Assembly: GCF_902459645.1 (NCBI RefSeq)
Contig: NZ_CABPSK010000001.1
Span: 1,984,001 to 2,048,000, forward strand
Length of the DNA: 64,000 nucleotides
Reading direction: 5' to 3'
DNA from: Pandoraea pneumonica
GTDB lineage: Bacteria; Pseudomonadota; Gammaproteobacteria; Burkholderiales; Burkholderiaceae
Within the stretch, counting starts at the first letter, position 1. Each line of letters begins with the position of its first letter. This document shows positions 9,093 to 18,255 of the stretch, in pieces. Below the pieces are notes generated by a model that did no database searches, was not told where the DNA came from, and saw only the letters and a program-made list of their open reading frames with translations. The translations under genes and the position numbers were made by a program.

Positions 9093-9983
9093 TCACGCGA
9101 AATCATAGAGGCGCGCCGGGTTGTCGACCAGAATTTTGCGACGCGTTTCAGCGTCCGTCGTCCAGTCGGCCAGCAGGTTGAGCAACTCGCCGGTGTCGCG
9201 CTCGCCCATCGGAATGTGCGGCCAGTCGGAGCCCCAGATGACTTTGTCGGGCGCTGTCTCGATGATCGCTTTGGCCATCGGCGCGACGGACGCCAGCGGT
9301 CGCAGTTTCGCGACGCGATACGGCGCCGACAGTTTGAGCGTGCAATTGCCGTCCTTGAGCAGTTGGAGCAGGCGCGTAAAGTCGTCGCTCGTCAGGCCGT
9401 CTTCCTGTGTCATGTAGCCCATGTGGTCGATCACGAACGGGGTGCGCACGTCGGCCAGAAATGGAATCAGATTGCGCACGATCGGGCCCGGTGCGTAGAA
9501 CTGGAGATGCCAGCCGAGGCTTTCGCACAACGCCGCCATGCGGGTGATGTAGGCCTGAATGTCTTTCGTCGGTTGTTCTGCCCGCGAGAACAGGTCGAGG
9601 CGGATGGCGCGCACATTGGCACGGTGCCAGTCGTCGAGCGTGGCAGCAGGCAGTCCTTCGTCGATCATGACCACACCACGCGCGGCGTCTCCCGCCTTTG
9701 CCAACGCGTCGAGCAGGCAGCGGTTGTCGGTGCCGTAGAAGCTTGGTTGCACGATGGCGAAACGACGGATCGAGAGCGCGTCCATGACTTCGCGGTACTT
9801 GGCGAGCGGACCGTCGGGCAAGGTGTATTGCGGGTTGCCGACGCTCGGGTACTGCGCGAGCGACTCGAAGACGTGCATGTGCGCATCGCACGCGTTCTCG
9901 GGCATCTCGAAGGTGGGGCGCGCCAGCGTGCTTGCAGCGCGCATGGGCGTCGAGGTCAGTTGGCCTGCGTATTGAGTTGCCAT
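9093..9983 (-). CDS. Amidohydrolase 2 family hydrolase (2-pyrone-4,6-dicarboxylate hydrolase-like)
   Basis: TIM-barrel metal-dependent hydrolase of 296 aa. The N-terminal strand carries DAHMHVF (His35, His37), the metal-binding HxH of the amidohydrolase superfamily; later motifs include VIDHMGYM and the C-terminal VIWGSDWPH with the catalytic Asp. This layout is that of the amidohydrolase_2 group that includes LigI, which opens 2-pyrone-4,6-dicarboxylate in the protocatechuate 4,5-cleavage pathway, and other lactonases. It lies between the aldolase gene (77 bases upstream) and the unknown 391-aa gene. Hydrolysis of a lactone intermediate that then feeds the aldolase is a reasonable inference. 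Confidence 0.85.
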   Translation of the reverse strand: MATQYAGQLTSTPMRAASTLARPTFEMPENACDAHMHVFESLAQYPSVGNPQYTLPDGPLAKYREVMDALSIRRFAIVQPSFYGTDNRCLLDALAKAGDAARGVVMIDEGLPAATLDDWHRANVRAIRLDLFSRAEQPTKDIQAYITRMAALCESLGWHLQFYAPGPIVRNLIPFLADVRTPFVIDHMGYMTQEDGLTSDDFTRLLQLLKDGNCTLKLSAPYRVAKLRPLASVAPMAKAIIETAPDKVIWGSDWPHIPMGERDTGELLNLLADWTTDAETRRKILVDNPARLYDFA

Positions 9984-10060
9984 GTGAGTGAGTGCTGTTG
10001 AAGTCGCAAAAAATGGGGATTTCGTGTGGATGCTCGCGTTAAGCGTGTATTAGGCGGGCA

Positions 10061-10849
10061 TCAAGCGGGCATCAGTGCTTCACGGTCTGCCGCCACGCGA
10101 CGGCGCATGGCGTCGAGAAAAAGGTCGCCGTCGATGCCGCTGAAGACAAACGGGGCGGCCCCTTCGGCGCGCAACTGAGTCAGCGCTTCGCCCTCGGGCA
10201 TGCCGCCGACGATGGCGATCTTGCCCTGCGCCCGTACGGCGGCGACCACGTGTCGGCAAGCGGCCAGCACGTCGGGATGGGTCGGGTTGCCGGTGTGGCC
10301 GAGGTCCGCCGACAAGTCATTGCAGCCGAGCGCCACGATATCGACGCCGGGCACGGCCGCGATGGCGGCGGCGTTCTCGACACCGGCACGGCTTTCGATG
10401 AGCAGCTTCACGGCGGTAACGGCATTCACGCGCTGGTTCATCTCAGCGGCGGGCAATTTCTCGTAGCCGACATACGGCAGCGTGGCGAGTTGGGAGCGCT
10501 GGCCATGCGGGGCGAAACGGCTGCCGGTGACGATCTCGCGGGCTTGTTCAGCCGACTCGATACGGGCGGCGATGATGCCGAGCGCACCGCCGTCGAGAAC
10601 CCGGTTGATCATGCCGTAGTCGCGTTCAGGTACGCGCACCCAAGGCATCAGACCGTTATCGACGGCGCAAAGACAAAGCTGCGACACGGTGTCGACCGGC
10701 AACGGGCTGTGTTCCATGTCGATCCAAACGGTGTCGTAGCCCGCGGCACGGGCCCAGCGCACGACGTCGGTCGAGCGAGCGGCGCGCACGCCCAGAGCGA
10801 ATACCGGCTGACCGGCGCGCAGGCGCGCCATGAGTTCTGTGCTTTCCAT
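10061..10849 (-). CDS. HpcH/HpaI family aldolase (2-dehydro-3-deoxy acid aldolase-like)
   Basis: Class II, metal-dependent pyruvate-type aldolase of 262 aa. The strand VWIDMEHSPLP (Asp44, Glu46, His47) is the HpaI active-site motif, and VGGMPEGEALTQL follows near the C-terminus. Members cleave 4-hydroxy-2-oxo acids to pyruvate (or oxaloacetate) plus an aldehyde or keto acid. The start at 10849 is chosen because GGAGACAG sits immediately upstream; an earlier in-frame ATG at 10915 adds 22 residues outside the family. It is the first gene of a probable five-gene operon, divergent from a LysR regulator across a 135-base region with two palindromes. Confidence 0.87.
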   Translation of the reverse strand: MESTELMARLRAGQPVFALGVRAARSTDVVRWARAAGYDTVWIDMEHSPLPVDTVSQLCLCAVDNGLMPWVRVPERDYGMINRVLDGGALGIIAARIESAEQAREIVTGSRFAPHGQRSQLATLPYVGYEKLPAAEMNQRVNAVTAVKLLIESRAGVENAAAIAAVPGVDIVALGCNDLSADLGHTGNPTHPDVLAACRHVVAAVRAQGKIAIVGGMPEGEALTQLRAEGAAPFVFSGIDGDLFLDAMRRRVAADREALMPA

Positions 10850-10917
10850 GCTGTCTCCAAAGCCACGGTGGCTTCGTCTCGTTCTATTGATTTCGACACA
10901 GTATGGCCCCGCCAATA

Positions 10918-10965
10918 GATTTCATTTATTCTTTGAAATCACGTTAATGATTTGCAAAACAAATC
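10918..10965. promoter_or_regulatory. Probable LysR-type operators between aldolase operon and lysR
   Basis: Two perfect inverted repeats lie in the divergent promoter region: GATTTCA-N9-TGAAATC at 10918-10940 and GATTTG-N5-CAAATC at 10949-10965. The first fits the T-N11-A geometry of LysR-type binding sites; the second could be the activation or autoregulation site close to the lysR start at 10985. The region is AT-rich compared with its surroundings. Function is inferred from position and symmetry. Confidence 0.6.
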
Positions 10966-10984
10966 AATGGATGAGCACTGAGCG

Positions 10985-11938
10985 ATGATGAATATTCGGC
11001 ATTTGGAGTACTTCGCCGTGTTGGCTGAAGAACTGCACTTCCGGCGCAGCGCCGAGCGGCTGGGCATTACACAAGCGCCGCTGAGTTTGGCGATTCAGGC
11101 GCTCGAGGAATCGTTGGGCGCGCGGCTGTTTCACCGCACGCGCCGGTCGGTGTCGCTCACTGAGGCGGGCATTGCCCTGGCGGCGCAGGCACCAGCGATC
11201 CTGGCGCACATCGAGCACGCGCGGGAGTCGGTCTGGCAGACGGTGAGTGGCGAGGTGGGACGGTTGCGGGTGGGTTTCACGAACGCGTCGTCGCTCTCGC
11301 CCGTGTTTCCGCAATTGATTCACGCGTATCGCAAACAGCGGCCGAAGGTGCAGGTGCAGTTGCATGAGCTACCGTCATCGCGACAGTTGGATGCGCTTGA
11401 AGCGCGTGAGATCGATGTGGCTTTGCTGCGACTCGATGCGCAGCAACCGGCGCCGTCGTCGCTAGTTCTCACGCCTTTAGTTGTCGAGCCCCTTGTGTTG
11501 GCGATGCATGCGGGACACCCGTTGGCGAAAGCGGCGAAGGTGAAGATTGCAGATTTGCGGGACGAAGCGTTTATCGCTTATCCGCGCTCGGCGGGCGTGG
11601 TGATGTTCGCGCAGATCAATGCGTTGTGCGCGAAACGCGGCTTCGAGCCGAAGATCGTGCAGGAAGCGCAGCAGGCGTCAACGCTCATTGGCCTGACGGC
11701 GACAGGGCTTGGCGTGACCGTCGTGCCGAAGTCGCTTAACGCCATCGCCGTTCCCGGTGTGGTGTTTCGAGACTTCGCAGATACGGACACCACGACGACG
11801 CTGTATATCGGGCACCGGTATGGCGATGCCAATTCTCGGGTCAAGTTGTTTGTGGAGTTGGCGGCGACGTTGCGGGGGGTGGATGAAGTGAAGGCGGCGG
11901 AGAAAGCGCCAGTGCGGAAGCGCAAGGCCGAAAAATGA
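10985..11938 (+). CDS. LysR-family transcriptional regulator
   Basis: Regulator of 317 aa with an N-terminal winged helix-turn-helix (MNIRHLEYFAVLAEELHFRRSAERLGITQAPLS in pattern) and a LysR substrate-binding domain from about residue 90. The basic C-terminal tail (KRKAEK) is longer than usual. It is divergent from the aldolase-amidohydrolase-transporter operon and most likely controls it in response to a pathway acid. The adjacent palindromes at 10918-10965 are the candidate binding sites. Confidence 0.9.
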   Translation: MMNIRHLEYFAVLAEELHFRRSAERLGITQAPLSLAIQALEESLGARLFHRTRRSVSLTEAGIALAAQAPAILAHIEHARESVWQTVSGEVGRLRVGFTNASSLSPVFPQLIHAYRKQRPKVQVQLHELPSSRQLDALEAREIDVALLRLDAQQPAPSSLVLTPLVVEPLVLAMHAGHPLAKAAKVKIADLRDEAFIAYPRSAGVVMFAQINALCAKRGFEPKIVQEAQQASTLIGLTATGLGVTVVPKSLNAIAVPGVVFRDFADTDTTTTLYIGHRYGDANSRVKLFVELAATLRGVDEVKAAEKAPVRKRKAEK

Positions 11939-12024
11939 CTTCGCGCCAAACACATCGCGAACGACCTGTTCTTTAGCCTGATTCTGCCGCTTTTGCCTGA
12001 CATGAATTTGGTGCTGCGCAGAAG

Positions 12025-12120
12025 TGGCGGAAAGCAGCCGGAGTCGAACCGACCTGGGAACGGCTGACGCCCCCAACCGGGTTTGAAGCCCGGCCGCATC
12101 ACCGGATACGGATGCCTTCC
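12025..12120 (-). tRNA. selC: tRNA-Sec (anticodon TCA), CCA encoded
   Basis: On the minus strand the 96-nt gene starts GGAAGGCA and ends TGCTTTCCGCCA, giving an 8-bp acceptor stem (one G-T pair) with encoded CCA. The anticodon loop CTTCAAA carries TCA. A long variable arm (GGGGGCGTCAGCCGTTCCC region) and GGTTCGACTCC T-arm follow, as in E. coli selC. The long acceptor stem, large variable arm and UCA anticodon identify selenocysteine tRNA. It lies downstream of selB beyond a terminator, so it probably has its own promoter in the 45 bases before 12120. It delivers Sec to the UGA codon of fdnG in this window. Confidence 0.97.
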
Positions 12121-12164
12121 TTCGCGCAACGAAATGACTATGTAACGATATCGAGTCGTGCTCG

Positions 12165-12203
12165 ATAAAAACGCCACGCGAAACATCGCGTGGCGTTTCT
12201 TTT
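12165..12203 (-). terminator. Intrinsic terminator after selB
   Basis: Twelve-base perfect stem AAACGCCACGCG / CGCGTGGCGTTT (12169-12180 and 12187-12198) with a 6-nt loop, followed on the minus strand by a T run. It sits right after the selB stop and separates the fdn-sel operon from selC. The opposite side is also T-rich (TTTCTTTT), so it may act in both directions. Confidence 0.85.
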
Positions 12204-12204
12204 G

Positions 12205-14115
12205 CTAGGCCGCACCCCAAACTACGCCGGGACGCCGCACATGCGTATCGCCAACGCGGCGAGTATAGCCCGCGCGGTCGAAGAACTCCAGAATCTGAAC
12301 CGCTCGCTTGCGACCCAAACCCGTCGCATCCCGAAACGCTCCCGCTTCGATCCGCCCCTCGCCCTGTGCCACCAATTTGGCCAGCGCTTGCACACACGCG
12401 TCGTCGTAAAACAAATCCTTCACCACTTGATGCACTCGCCCCTGTCGCGCCAATTTGCGCAACACCGCACGCACGCGTTCCTCAGGCGCATTCACCTCAC
12501 GCCCCAGATCACGCACCCACGGTGGATCAAAACGGCCCTGCGCAATGCGCGGCAACAACGCCTCCGCCAACGCCGTCTCGTCCGCGCTCATTTCCACACG
12601 ATGCGTCGGCAAATGCAGCCATGCGCCCGTGCGCGTCAGCGAACCATCCGCCACCAGTGCCTGCACGATCGCACGCCACCGGCCAGCTTCCAGCGCGGGC
12701 CACGTCATTCGGCCAAGACGCCCCGCATCCAACCCCGGCTCGTCGGTCAAGCGCGCATGGTAGTCACGTAGCGCATCGAGCACTCGCGTGCGCATCGCCT
12801 CCCACGCCTGCGGCGCGAACGCCAACGATTCACCTTCCCCGCCGGTCAGCACCACAGCGTCCGTCGGCCACTGCCACTTTGTCGAGGGCAAGCCCGTGAG
12901 CGCCGTCACCTGCGCGCCCGAAAGCCCCTGTGGCGACTGCGTCAGCAAACCGTCGAGCCCATCGCCATCGAGCGTGCGGGCCATCGCATCGAGCCACGCC
13001 AGACGCGCGGCCGAGCGGCGCTTGCGCTCCGGCCCCGCCGGATCGAGCACACGCCCGCCGCCCACCGTTGCCGTCGCCTGCGGATTGCGAACGATGAACC
13101 GGTCGCCCGGCATCGTGCACACCGGCGTGTCGAACACCAACTGCACGCGCATCGTGCCGCCCGGCGCCAGCATGTCGCCATCGAGCAGCACCGTGCGCGC
13201 CTGTACATGCGTCGTGCCCAAGTGCACATGCAACGGAAACCATTGCGTGAGCGGCGCATTGCCATCCAGCCAATGCAACTCGACATCCACATGCGTGGAA
13301 GGCGCCGACAACCCCGGCGCAACGATCCAGTCGCCACGGTGAAGCTGATCGCGCTCGATACCCGCTAGATTCAGCGCACAACGCTCGCCTGCCCGGCCCG
13401 CCTCAACCGCTCGGTTCTGCGCATGAATGCTGCGCACGCGCACCGGCAAGCCCTGCGGCATCACCGTCAACGTGTCGCCCACGCGCACCGTGCCCGCGAA
13501 CGCTGTCCCCGTCACAACCGTGCCATGCCCCGCCAGCGTGAACACGCGGTCCACGGCAAGGCGGAACAACGCGTCGTCACGACGCGCCGCATTCCCCGAC
13601 GCCTTGAGCGCCTGCGCCGCTTGCGTGAGCTGCTCACGCAACACCGCGACACCTGCATCGTCCGGCGTCGTCGCCGACACCGGCACGATCTGTGCGTCGG
13701 CGAGCGGCGTGTTCGCGAGCCACTGCGTAATCTCGCGTTTGACACGCCCCAGACGTGGGATGTCGACGCGATCCGCCTTCGACAACGCCACCACGCCCTG
13801 ACGCACGCCGAGCATCGTGAGGATGGCCAGATGCTCGCGCGTTTGCGGCATCACACCATCGTCGGCGGCAATCACCAGCAATGCGAAGTCGATGCCGACC
13901 GCACCGGCCGCCATCGTGTGAATCAACTTCTCGTGACCGGGAACGTCGATGAAGCCGAGCACCTCGCCATCGGGCAACGGCGTGTAGGCATAGCCCAATT
14001 CGATGGAAATGCCACGCGCCTTTTCTTCTTTAAGACGATCGGTATCCACGCCGGTTAAAGCGCGCACCAGACTCGTCTTGCCGTGGTCGATATGACCTGC
14101 GGTGCCGACGATCAT
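12205..14115 (-). CDS. selB: Selenocysteine-specific translation elongation factor SelB
   Basis: GTPase of 636 aa that brings Sec-tRNA to UGA codons by binding the SECIS hairpin in the mRNA. The N-terminus has the P-loop [13 protein letters not shown] (residues 4-16), the G3 motif DVPGHEKLI and the G4 motif SKAD; EF-Tu-like beta-barrel domains follow. The C-terminal third, with repeated winged-helix segments, is the SECIS-binding part. The ATG at 14115 overlaps the selA stop as ATGA, so the two are translationally coupled; a longer reading to 14148 would reach inside selA and lacks the family start. Confidence 0.96.
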   Translation of the reverse strand: MIVGTAGHIDHGKTSLVRALTGVDTDRLKEEKARGISIELGYAYTPLPDGEVLGFIDVPGHEKLIHTMAAGAVGIDFALLVIAADDGVMPQTREHLAILTMLGVRQGVVALSKADRVDIPRLGRVKREITQWLANTPLADAQIVPVSATTPDDAGVAVLREQLTQAAQALKASGNAARRDDALFRLAVDRVFTLAGHGTVVTGTAFAGTVRVGDTLTVMPQGLPVRVRSIHAQNRAVEAGRAGERCALNLAGIERDQLHRGDWIVAPGLSAPSTHVDVELHWLDGNAPLTQWFPLHVHLGTTHVQARTVLLDGDMLAPGGTMRVQLVFDTPVCTMPGDRFIVRNPQATATVGGGRVLDPAGPERKRRSAARLAWLDAMARTLDGDGLDGLLTQSPQGLSGAQVTALTGLPSTKWQWPTDAVVLTGGEGESLAFAPQAWEAMRTRVLDALRDYHARLTDEPGLDAGRLGRMTWPALEAGRWRAIVQALVADGSLTRTGAWLHLPTHRVEMSADETALAEALLPRIAQGRFDPPWVRDLGREVNAPEERVRAVLRKLARQGRVHQVVKDLFYDDACVQALAKLVAQGEGRIEAGAFRDATGLGRKRAVQILEFFDRAGYTRRVGDTHVRRPGVVWGAA

Positions 14116-15542
14116 GCACGAAGCTCCGCGAATTGCAGCGTCAGACACGCCTCGTCGCTCGCTTCAAGGCAGCGCAGATCGAGCCACAGTGTCTGATCGG
14201 AAATGCGCCCGATCACCGGATACGGCAGCCCACGTAGCGCCGCTTCTAGCTTCGCCAATGCACGCCCACTACCGCGCTTGCCGCCGCCCGCAGGGGCAAT
14301 CGCCAGCCCATAGCTGGGCAGCTGCTCGACGGGCAAGGCACCGCTGCCGATCTGGCTCACCATCGGTGCAGCCGTCACTGTGTACGCCTCGCCCAACGAC
14401 TGCGCCAGCACCGGCGCCAGCCGCTCCGCCTGCGCCGCCATCTCAGCGCGCGTACGGGTGAGCAAGCGCAACGTCGTCAAACGTTCGGGCAAATGTTCAG
14501 GATCACGGTACAGACGTAACACCGGCTCAAGCGCCGCCAGCGTGAGCTTGCCCACACGCAACGCCCGCTTGAGCGGATGCTTCTTGATCTTGGCAATGAG
14601 ATCCTTGCGCCCGACGATCATGCCCGCCTGCGGGCCACCAAGTAGTTTGTCGCCCGAGAACGTCACGAGATCGGCACCGGCGGCAATCGTCTCTTGCACC
14701 GTGGTTTCGTGCGGCAAGCCCCAGCGCTCCAGCGGAGTGAGCGTGCCGCTGCCCAGATCCACCGCGACGGGAATGCCATGCGGTTTGGCGATGGCTGCGA
14801 CTTCCGACACGTCCACGCTCTTCGTGAATCCCGTCACTTCGTAATTGCTGCAATGAACCTTCATCAACAACGCCGTCTTCTCGCCGATAGCGTTGCGGTA
14901 ATCCGCCGCATGCGTGCGATTGGTCGTGCCGATTTCGACGAGCTTTGCGCCCGCGTGCGTCATGATGTCCGGAATGCGAAACGCGCCGCCAATCTCAACC
15001 AACTCACCGCGCGAGACGACAACCTCACGGCGCTTCGCCAACGTCGCCAGCATGAGCAGCACCGCCGCCGCATTGTTGTTGACCACGGTGGCCGCTTCGC
15101 CGCCCGTGAGTTCGCACAACAACGGTGCGATGAGATCGTCGCGATCGCCGCGACCGCCTGTCGCCAGATCGAATTCGAGATTGGCAGGTGACGTCAGCGC
15201 TTGCATCACCGCATCGACAGCGGCCTCGGGCAACAACGCGCGGCCAAGATTGGTGTGCAGCACCGTGCCCGTCAGATTGAACACCGGGCGCAGCGTCGCA
15301 CGATTGCGTGCGGCCAGCGTGCGCGTCACCCGCGCTGCAAAGGCTTCAGGCGCCAACGTTTCTCGTGAGAGATTTCCCGCGAGTGCCTCGCCGCGGCAAG
15401 CGTCCAAATCGGCACGCAGCGCCGCGGTGACTTGGGTGCGTCCGTAGTCGGCAAGCGCCGCTTGAAAGTCGGGCATGCCCAGCAGGCGGTCGAGCGACGG
15501 CAGATCCGCCGCGCTCACGGGTGCCAGATCGTCCTCGGCCAT
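14112..15542 (-). CDS. selA: L-seryl-tRNA(Sec) selenium transferase SelA
   Basis: PLP enzyme that converts Ser-tRNA(Sec) to Sec-tRNA(Sec) using selenophosphate. At 476 aa it matches the bacterial family. The PLP-binding lysine is Lys299 in [12 protein letters not shown], and the N-terminal tRNA-binding region and the [14 protein letters not shown] motif (about 89-102) are intact. The stop overlaps the selB start by ATGA, and fdhE ends 4 bases upstream of the start, so fdhE-selA-selB form one unit. The selenophosphate synthetase gene selD, also needed, is not in this window. Confidence 0.96.
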   Translation of the reverse strand: MAEDDLAPVSAADLPSLDRLLGMPDFQAALADYGRTQVTAALRADLDACRGEALAGNLSRETLAPEAFAARVTRTLAARNRATLRPVFNLTGTVLHTNLGRALLPEAAVDAVMQALTSPANLEFDLATGGRGDRDDLIAPLLCELTGGEAATVVNNNAAAVLLMLATLAKRREVVVSRGELVEIGGAFRIPDIMTHAGAKLVEIGTTNRTHAADYRNAIGEKTALLMKVHCSNYEVTGFTKSVDVSEVAAIAKPHGIPVAVDLGSGTLTPLERWGLPHETTVQETIAAGADLVTFSGDKLLGGPQAGMIVGRKDLIAKIKKHPLKRALRVGKLTLAALEPVLRLYRDPEHLPERLTTLRLLTRTRAEMAAQAERLAPVLAQSLGEAYTVTAAPMVSQIGSGALPVEQLPSYGLAIAPAGGGKRGSGRALAKLEAALRGLPYPVIGRISDQTLWLDLRCLEASDEACLTLQFAELRA

Positions 15543-15546
15543 GTCG

Positions 15547-16617
15547 TTACTCCTCAGCGCTTTGCCAGAGTAGCGGGTTGCCGTTGGCCCGCGCGTAGCC
15601 CGCTTCGCCCATCAACACGTCGAGCGCCAAGCTCGCCAAGTCGTCGGCAACGGGTTCCACGAACGGGTCTTTGTCCTGATAGAAGATTTTGCGATAGCTG
15701 TGACAGTCGTCGCACGACTCGGCACGGCTCGGCGACGACGCGACACGTTTGGCCGCTTCGTCGAGTTTGGGGCGGCCACCCTCGGCGGCTTCCGACGACT
15801 TGCCATCCTCGCCGGATGTGCCCTCGGCATCCCGTGCGGGATGGGTGGCTTGCGCGAAGAGATCGGCCTTCGCACTCGCCTCGCCCTCCTTGTCGACGAC
15901 GTGATACGCCACGTGTTCGCTCGATTCGCAGTGGGTGCATTTCACACGCACCATATGCCATTCGGTCGAGCAAAGACCACACGCGAGATAACGGTAGCCT
16001 TCATGCGCGCCGCCAATGCGCACCACGCTCGCCACCGGCAGCGTGCCGCACACGGGGCAAATATTCGGCACGTCGAGCATCGGCACTTCACCTGCCTCGA
16101 ACGTACTCGCCACGCCCGTCCAAAGCACTTGCAGCGCCGCCATCAGAAATGGCGCGCTCGCCGCATCGACGCCCTTGCCATGCCCCGCCAACAGTGACTG
16201 CGCGGCGGCATCGAGCGTGGCGGCGTCGGCACTGCGAATTCGATCGAGTACGCCACGCACCGGCGCAGGCACGTCAGTTTGTACGGCAACCGCGTCGAGC
16301 AACGGCGTAAGCAATGCCTTCCACCGGCCGACTTCGTAACCGCCATTGGCGGGCACCAGCGGCATGCAGTGCTGCTGCGCCTGCGCAATCAATTCGGCGG
16401 AAGGACGATCGGTTTGAAAGTTTTCGGCCTCGCGGCGTTGCGCGTCGACCAGTGCGGCCATTAGCCGCAGGTAATCACCGAGCGGATGCCCTTCAGCGAG
16501 CTGACGCAAACGCGCCGCACGCGCCGAGAAGACCTCGGCGGGTTGCGGCATGCGAAGACGGGGGATGGCGGTGCGATCGAGCGACTCGATCTGTCCGGGT
16601 TGGAGGATGCGTTGCAA
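15547..16617 (-). CDS. fdhE: Formate dehydrogenase accessory protein FdhE, with an insertion
   Basis: Cytoplasmic rubredoxin-like chaperone needed for maturation of membrane-bound formate dehydrogenases. It carries the family CxxC pairs: [26 protein letters not shown] and CDDCHSY. At 356 aa it is about 50 residues longer than the E. coli protein (about 309). The excess is a polar Glu/Ala/Ser/Gly-rich stretch between [11 protein letters not shown] and AESCDDC, between the third and fourth cysteine pairs. The start is read as TTG at 16617 with GAGG upstream. It lies 42 bases after fdnI in the fdn-sel operon. Confidence 0.92.
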   Translation of the reverse strand: MQRILQPGQIESLDRTAIPRLRMPQPAEVFSARAARLRQLAEGHPLGDYLRLMAALVDAQRREAENFQTDRPSAELIAQAQQHCMPLVPANGGYEVGRWKALLTPLLDAVAVQTDVPAPVRGVLDRIRSADAATLDAAAQSLLAGHGKGVDAASAPFLMAALQVLWTGVASTFEAGEVPMLDVPNICPVCGTLPVASVVRIGGAHEGYRYLACGLCSTEWHMVRVKCTHCESSEHVAYHVVDKEGEASAKADLFAQATHPARDAEGTSGEDGKSSEAAEGGRPKLDEAAKRVASSPSRAESCDDCHSYRKIFYQDKDPFVEPVADDLASLALDVLMGEAGYARANGNPLLWQSAEE

Positions 16618-16659
16618 GGTGGCTGGCCTCGTAGGAGCGTCCAGCCACCGGGGCCGGAC

Positions 16660-17298
16660 TTACTTGTTGAGTTGCTTGTACCAGGCGCGATGATGCTTCC
16701 ACGCCCAGCCTCGCGTCACGGTGCCGCGTGTCATGGCACCCACGGACCCTTTGATCCAGATCGCCGCGTAGATGTGCGTAATGATGCCGCAAATCAACAC
16801 GAATGCACACACCGCGTGCACGTCCGAAGCGAGCCGAATGACCCAGATCGGGAAGTAGAACGCGAAGTACGCGCGCCAGATCACGATGCCGGATGCGAGC
16901 AGTCCGAGCATGCACAGCACCATCACGTAGAACAGCAGCTTCTGCCCGGCGTTGTAGCGCCCGACTTCCGGCAGATTCTCTTCGCGATTGTTCAGCACAT
17001 CGCCGATCTTCATCATCCATTCACGGTCGCGCGACTCGAACTTGTTATAGCGGGCAAGCCGCAGCGCGAGCCACACAAAACCGACGAACATCACCAAACC
17101 GACGAATGGATGCAGAATGCGCGTCCACGGCCCGCCACCGAATAAATTGGTGAGCCAGAACATCGACGGATGAAACAACGCCAGCCCGGAGAGCGCGAGC
17201 AAGATGAACGTGCCCGCGACAATCCAGTGGTTGATGCGCTCTGCCGCGTTGTATCGCTGGATCAGATCGTCTTTATGTTCGCTATGTTCTTGCGACAT
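16660..17298 (-). CDS. fdnI: Formate dehydrogenase-N/O gamma subunit, cytochrome b556
   Basis: Membrane anchor of the respiratory formate dehydrogenase; 212 aa with four hydrophobic helices. It passes electrons from the beta-subunit Fe-S clusters through two b hemes to quinone. Conserved histidines are visible in RINHWIV (His24), LHPFVGL, DVHAVCAF and THIYAAIW, the usual heme/quinone region. It starts 2 bases after the fdnH stop. It could equally be called FdoI; the sequence does not separate FdnI from FdoI. Confidence 0.94.
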   Translation of the reverse strand: MSQEHSEHKDDLIQRYNAAERINHWIVAGTFILLALSGLALFHPSMFWLTNLFGGGPWTRILHPFVGLVMFVGFVWLALRLARYNKFESRDREWMMKIGDVLNNREENLPEVGRYNAGQKLLFYVMVLCMLGLLASGIVIWRAYFAFYFPIWVIRLASDVHAVCAFVLICGIITHIYAAIWIKGSVGAMTRGTVTRGWAWKHHRAWYKQLNK

Positions 17299-17300
17299 CG

Positions 17301-18245
17301 TCAGACCTCCTCGTGCGTGGCAACACCCTTGCCGGGGCCATCGCCCTTGCGGGACGCATCGTACCGGCGCGCTTCCTCTTCATCGGCTTCGGTCGTCTCG
17401 TTCGGACCGGTCTTGATGTAGTGGAAGAAGCCGGCAATCGCGGTGAACGCCATCGCGGCGACGCCCAACGGTTTCGCAATGCCCTTCCAGAACGTGACCA
17501 TCGGGCTGATGCGCGGATTATCTGGCAGGCCGTGATACAGCGACGGCTTGTCCGCATGGTGCAGCACATACATCACGTGCGTGCCGCCCACACCGGCCGG
17601 ATCGTACAAACCCGCGTTATCGAAGCCCCGCGACTTCAGGTCTTCGATGCGCTCTTCCGCCTGATCCTTCATGGCGTCTTTGGTGCCGAACATGATCGCG
17701 CCGGTCGGACACGTCTTCACGCAGGCCGGTTCCAACCCCACGGACACGCGGTCGGAACACAGCGTGCACTTATACGCCTTGTGATCCTTCTGCGAGATAC
17801 GCGGAATATTGAACGGGCACCCGGTAATGCAGTAACCGCAGCCGATGCAGTTCTCTTCGTGAAAATCGACGATGCCGTTGGCGTATTGCACGATCGCCCC
17901 CGGCGACGGGCACGCCTTCAGGCAGCCCGGGTCCTCGCAGTGCATGCAGCCATCCTTGCGGATGAGCCATTCGAGGTCGCCCTTGGGGTTTTCGTACTCG
18001 GTAAAACGCATGAGCGTCCACGAGTCTGCCGACAAGTCGCGCGGGTTGTCGTACACGCCGACGTTCTCGCCGACTTCGTCGCGCAGATCGTTCCACTCCA
18101 TGCACGCTGTCTGGCAAGCCTTACAGCCGATGCACTTCGAGACATCGATCAACTTCGCGACGTCGCCCGTATGCGATTCACGCACGGAAGGCGACGGCAG
18201 CGTCGTTGCCGAGCGCCGTTTGATATCAAGTGATTGCAATGCCAT
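17301..18245 (-). CDS. fdnH: Formate dehydrogenase-N/O beta subunit, four-cluster ferredoxin
   Basis: Iron-sulfur subunit (314 aa) linking the FdnG active site to the cytochrome b subunit. Four ferredoxin-like cysteine motifs can be read: [11 protein letters not shown] (from Cys38), [26 protein letters not shown] and CTLCSDR...ACVKTCP. A single C-terminal transmembrane helix (about residues 257-277) anchors it with its clusters in the periplasm; it is exported with FdnG and needs no own signal. It lies 10 bases downstream of fdnG and 2 bases before fdnI. The same subunit is called FdxH in many annotations. Confidence 0.95.
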   Translation of the reverse strand: MALQSLDIKRRSATTLPSPSVRESHTGDVAKLIDVSKCIGCKACQTACMEWNDLRDEVGENVGVYDNPRDLSADSWTLMRFTEYENPKGDLEWLIRKDGCMHCEDPGCLKACPSPGAIVQYANGIVDFHEENCIGCGYCITGCPFNIPRISQKDHKAYKCTLCSDRVSVGLEPACVKTCPTGAIMFGTKDAMKDQAEERIEDLKSRGFDNAGLYDPAGVGGTHVMYVLHHADKPSLYHGLPDNPRISPMVTFWKGIAKPLGVAAMAFTAIAGFFHYIKTGPNETTEADEEEARRYDASRKGDGPGKGVATHEEV

Positions 18246-18255
18246 GGCGCCTCCC

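Noticed and set aside
12025-12120. Genomic-island attachment site at selC
   Set aside because: selC is a common integration site, but no integrase gene or duplicated 3' end is visible in the window.
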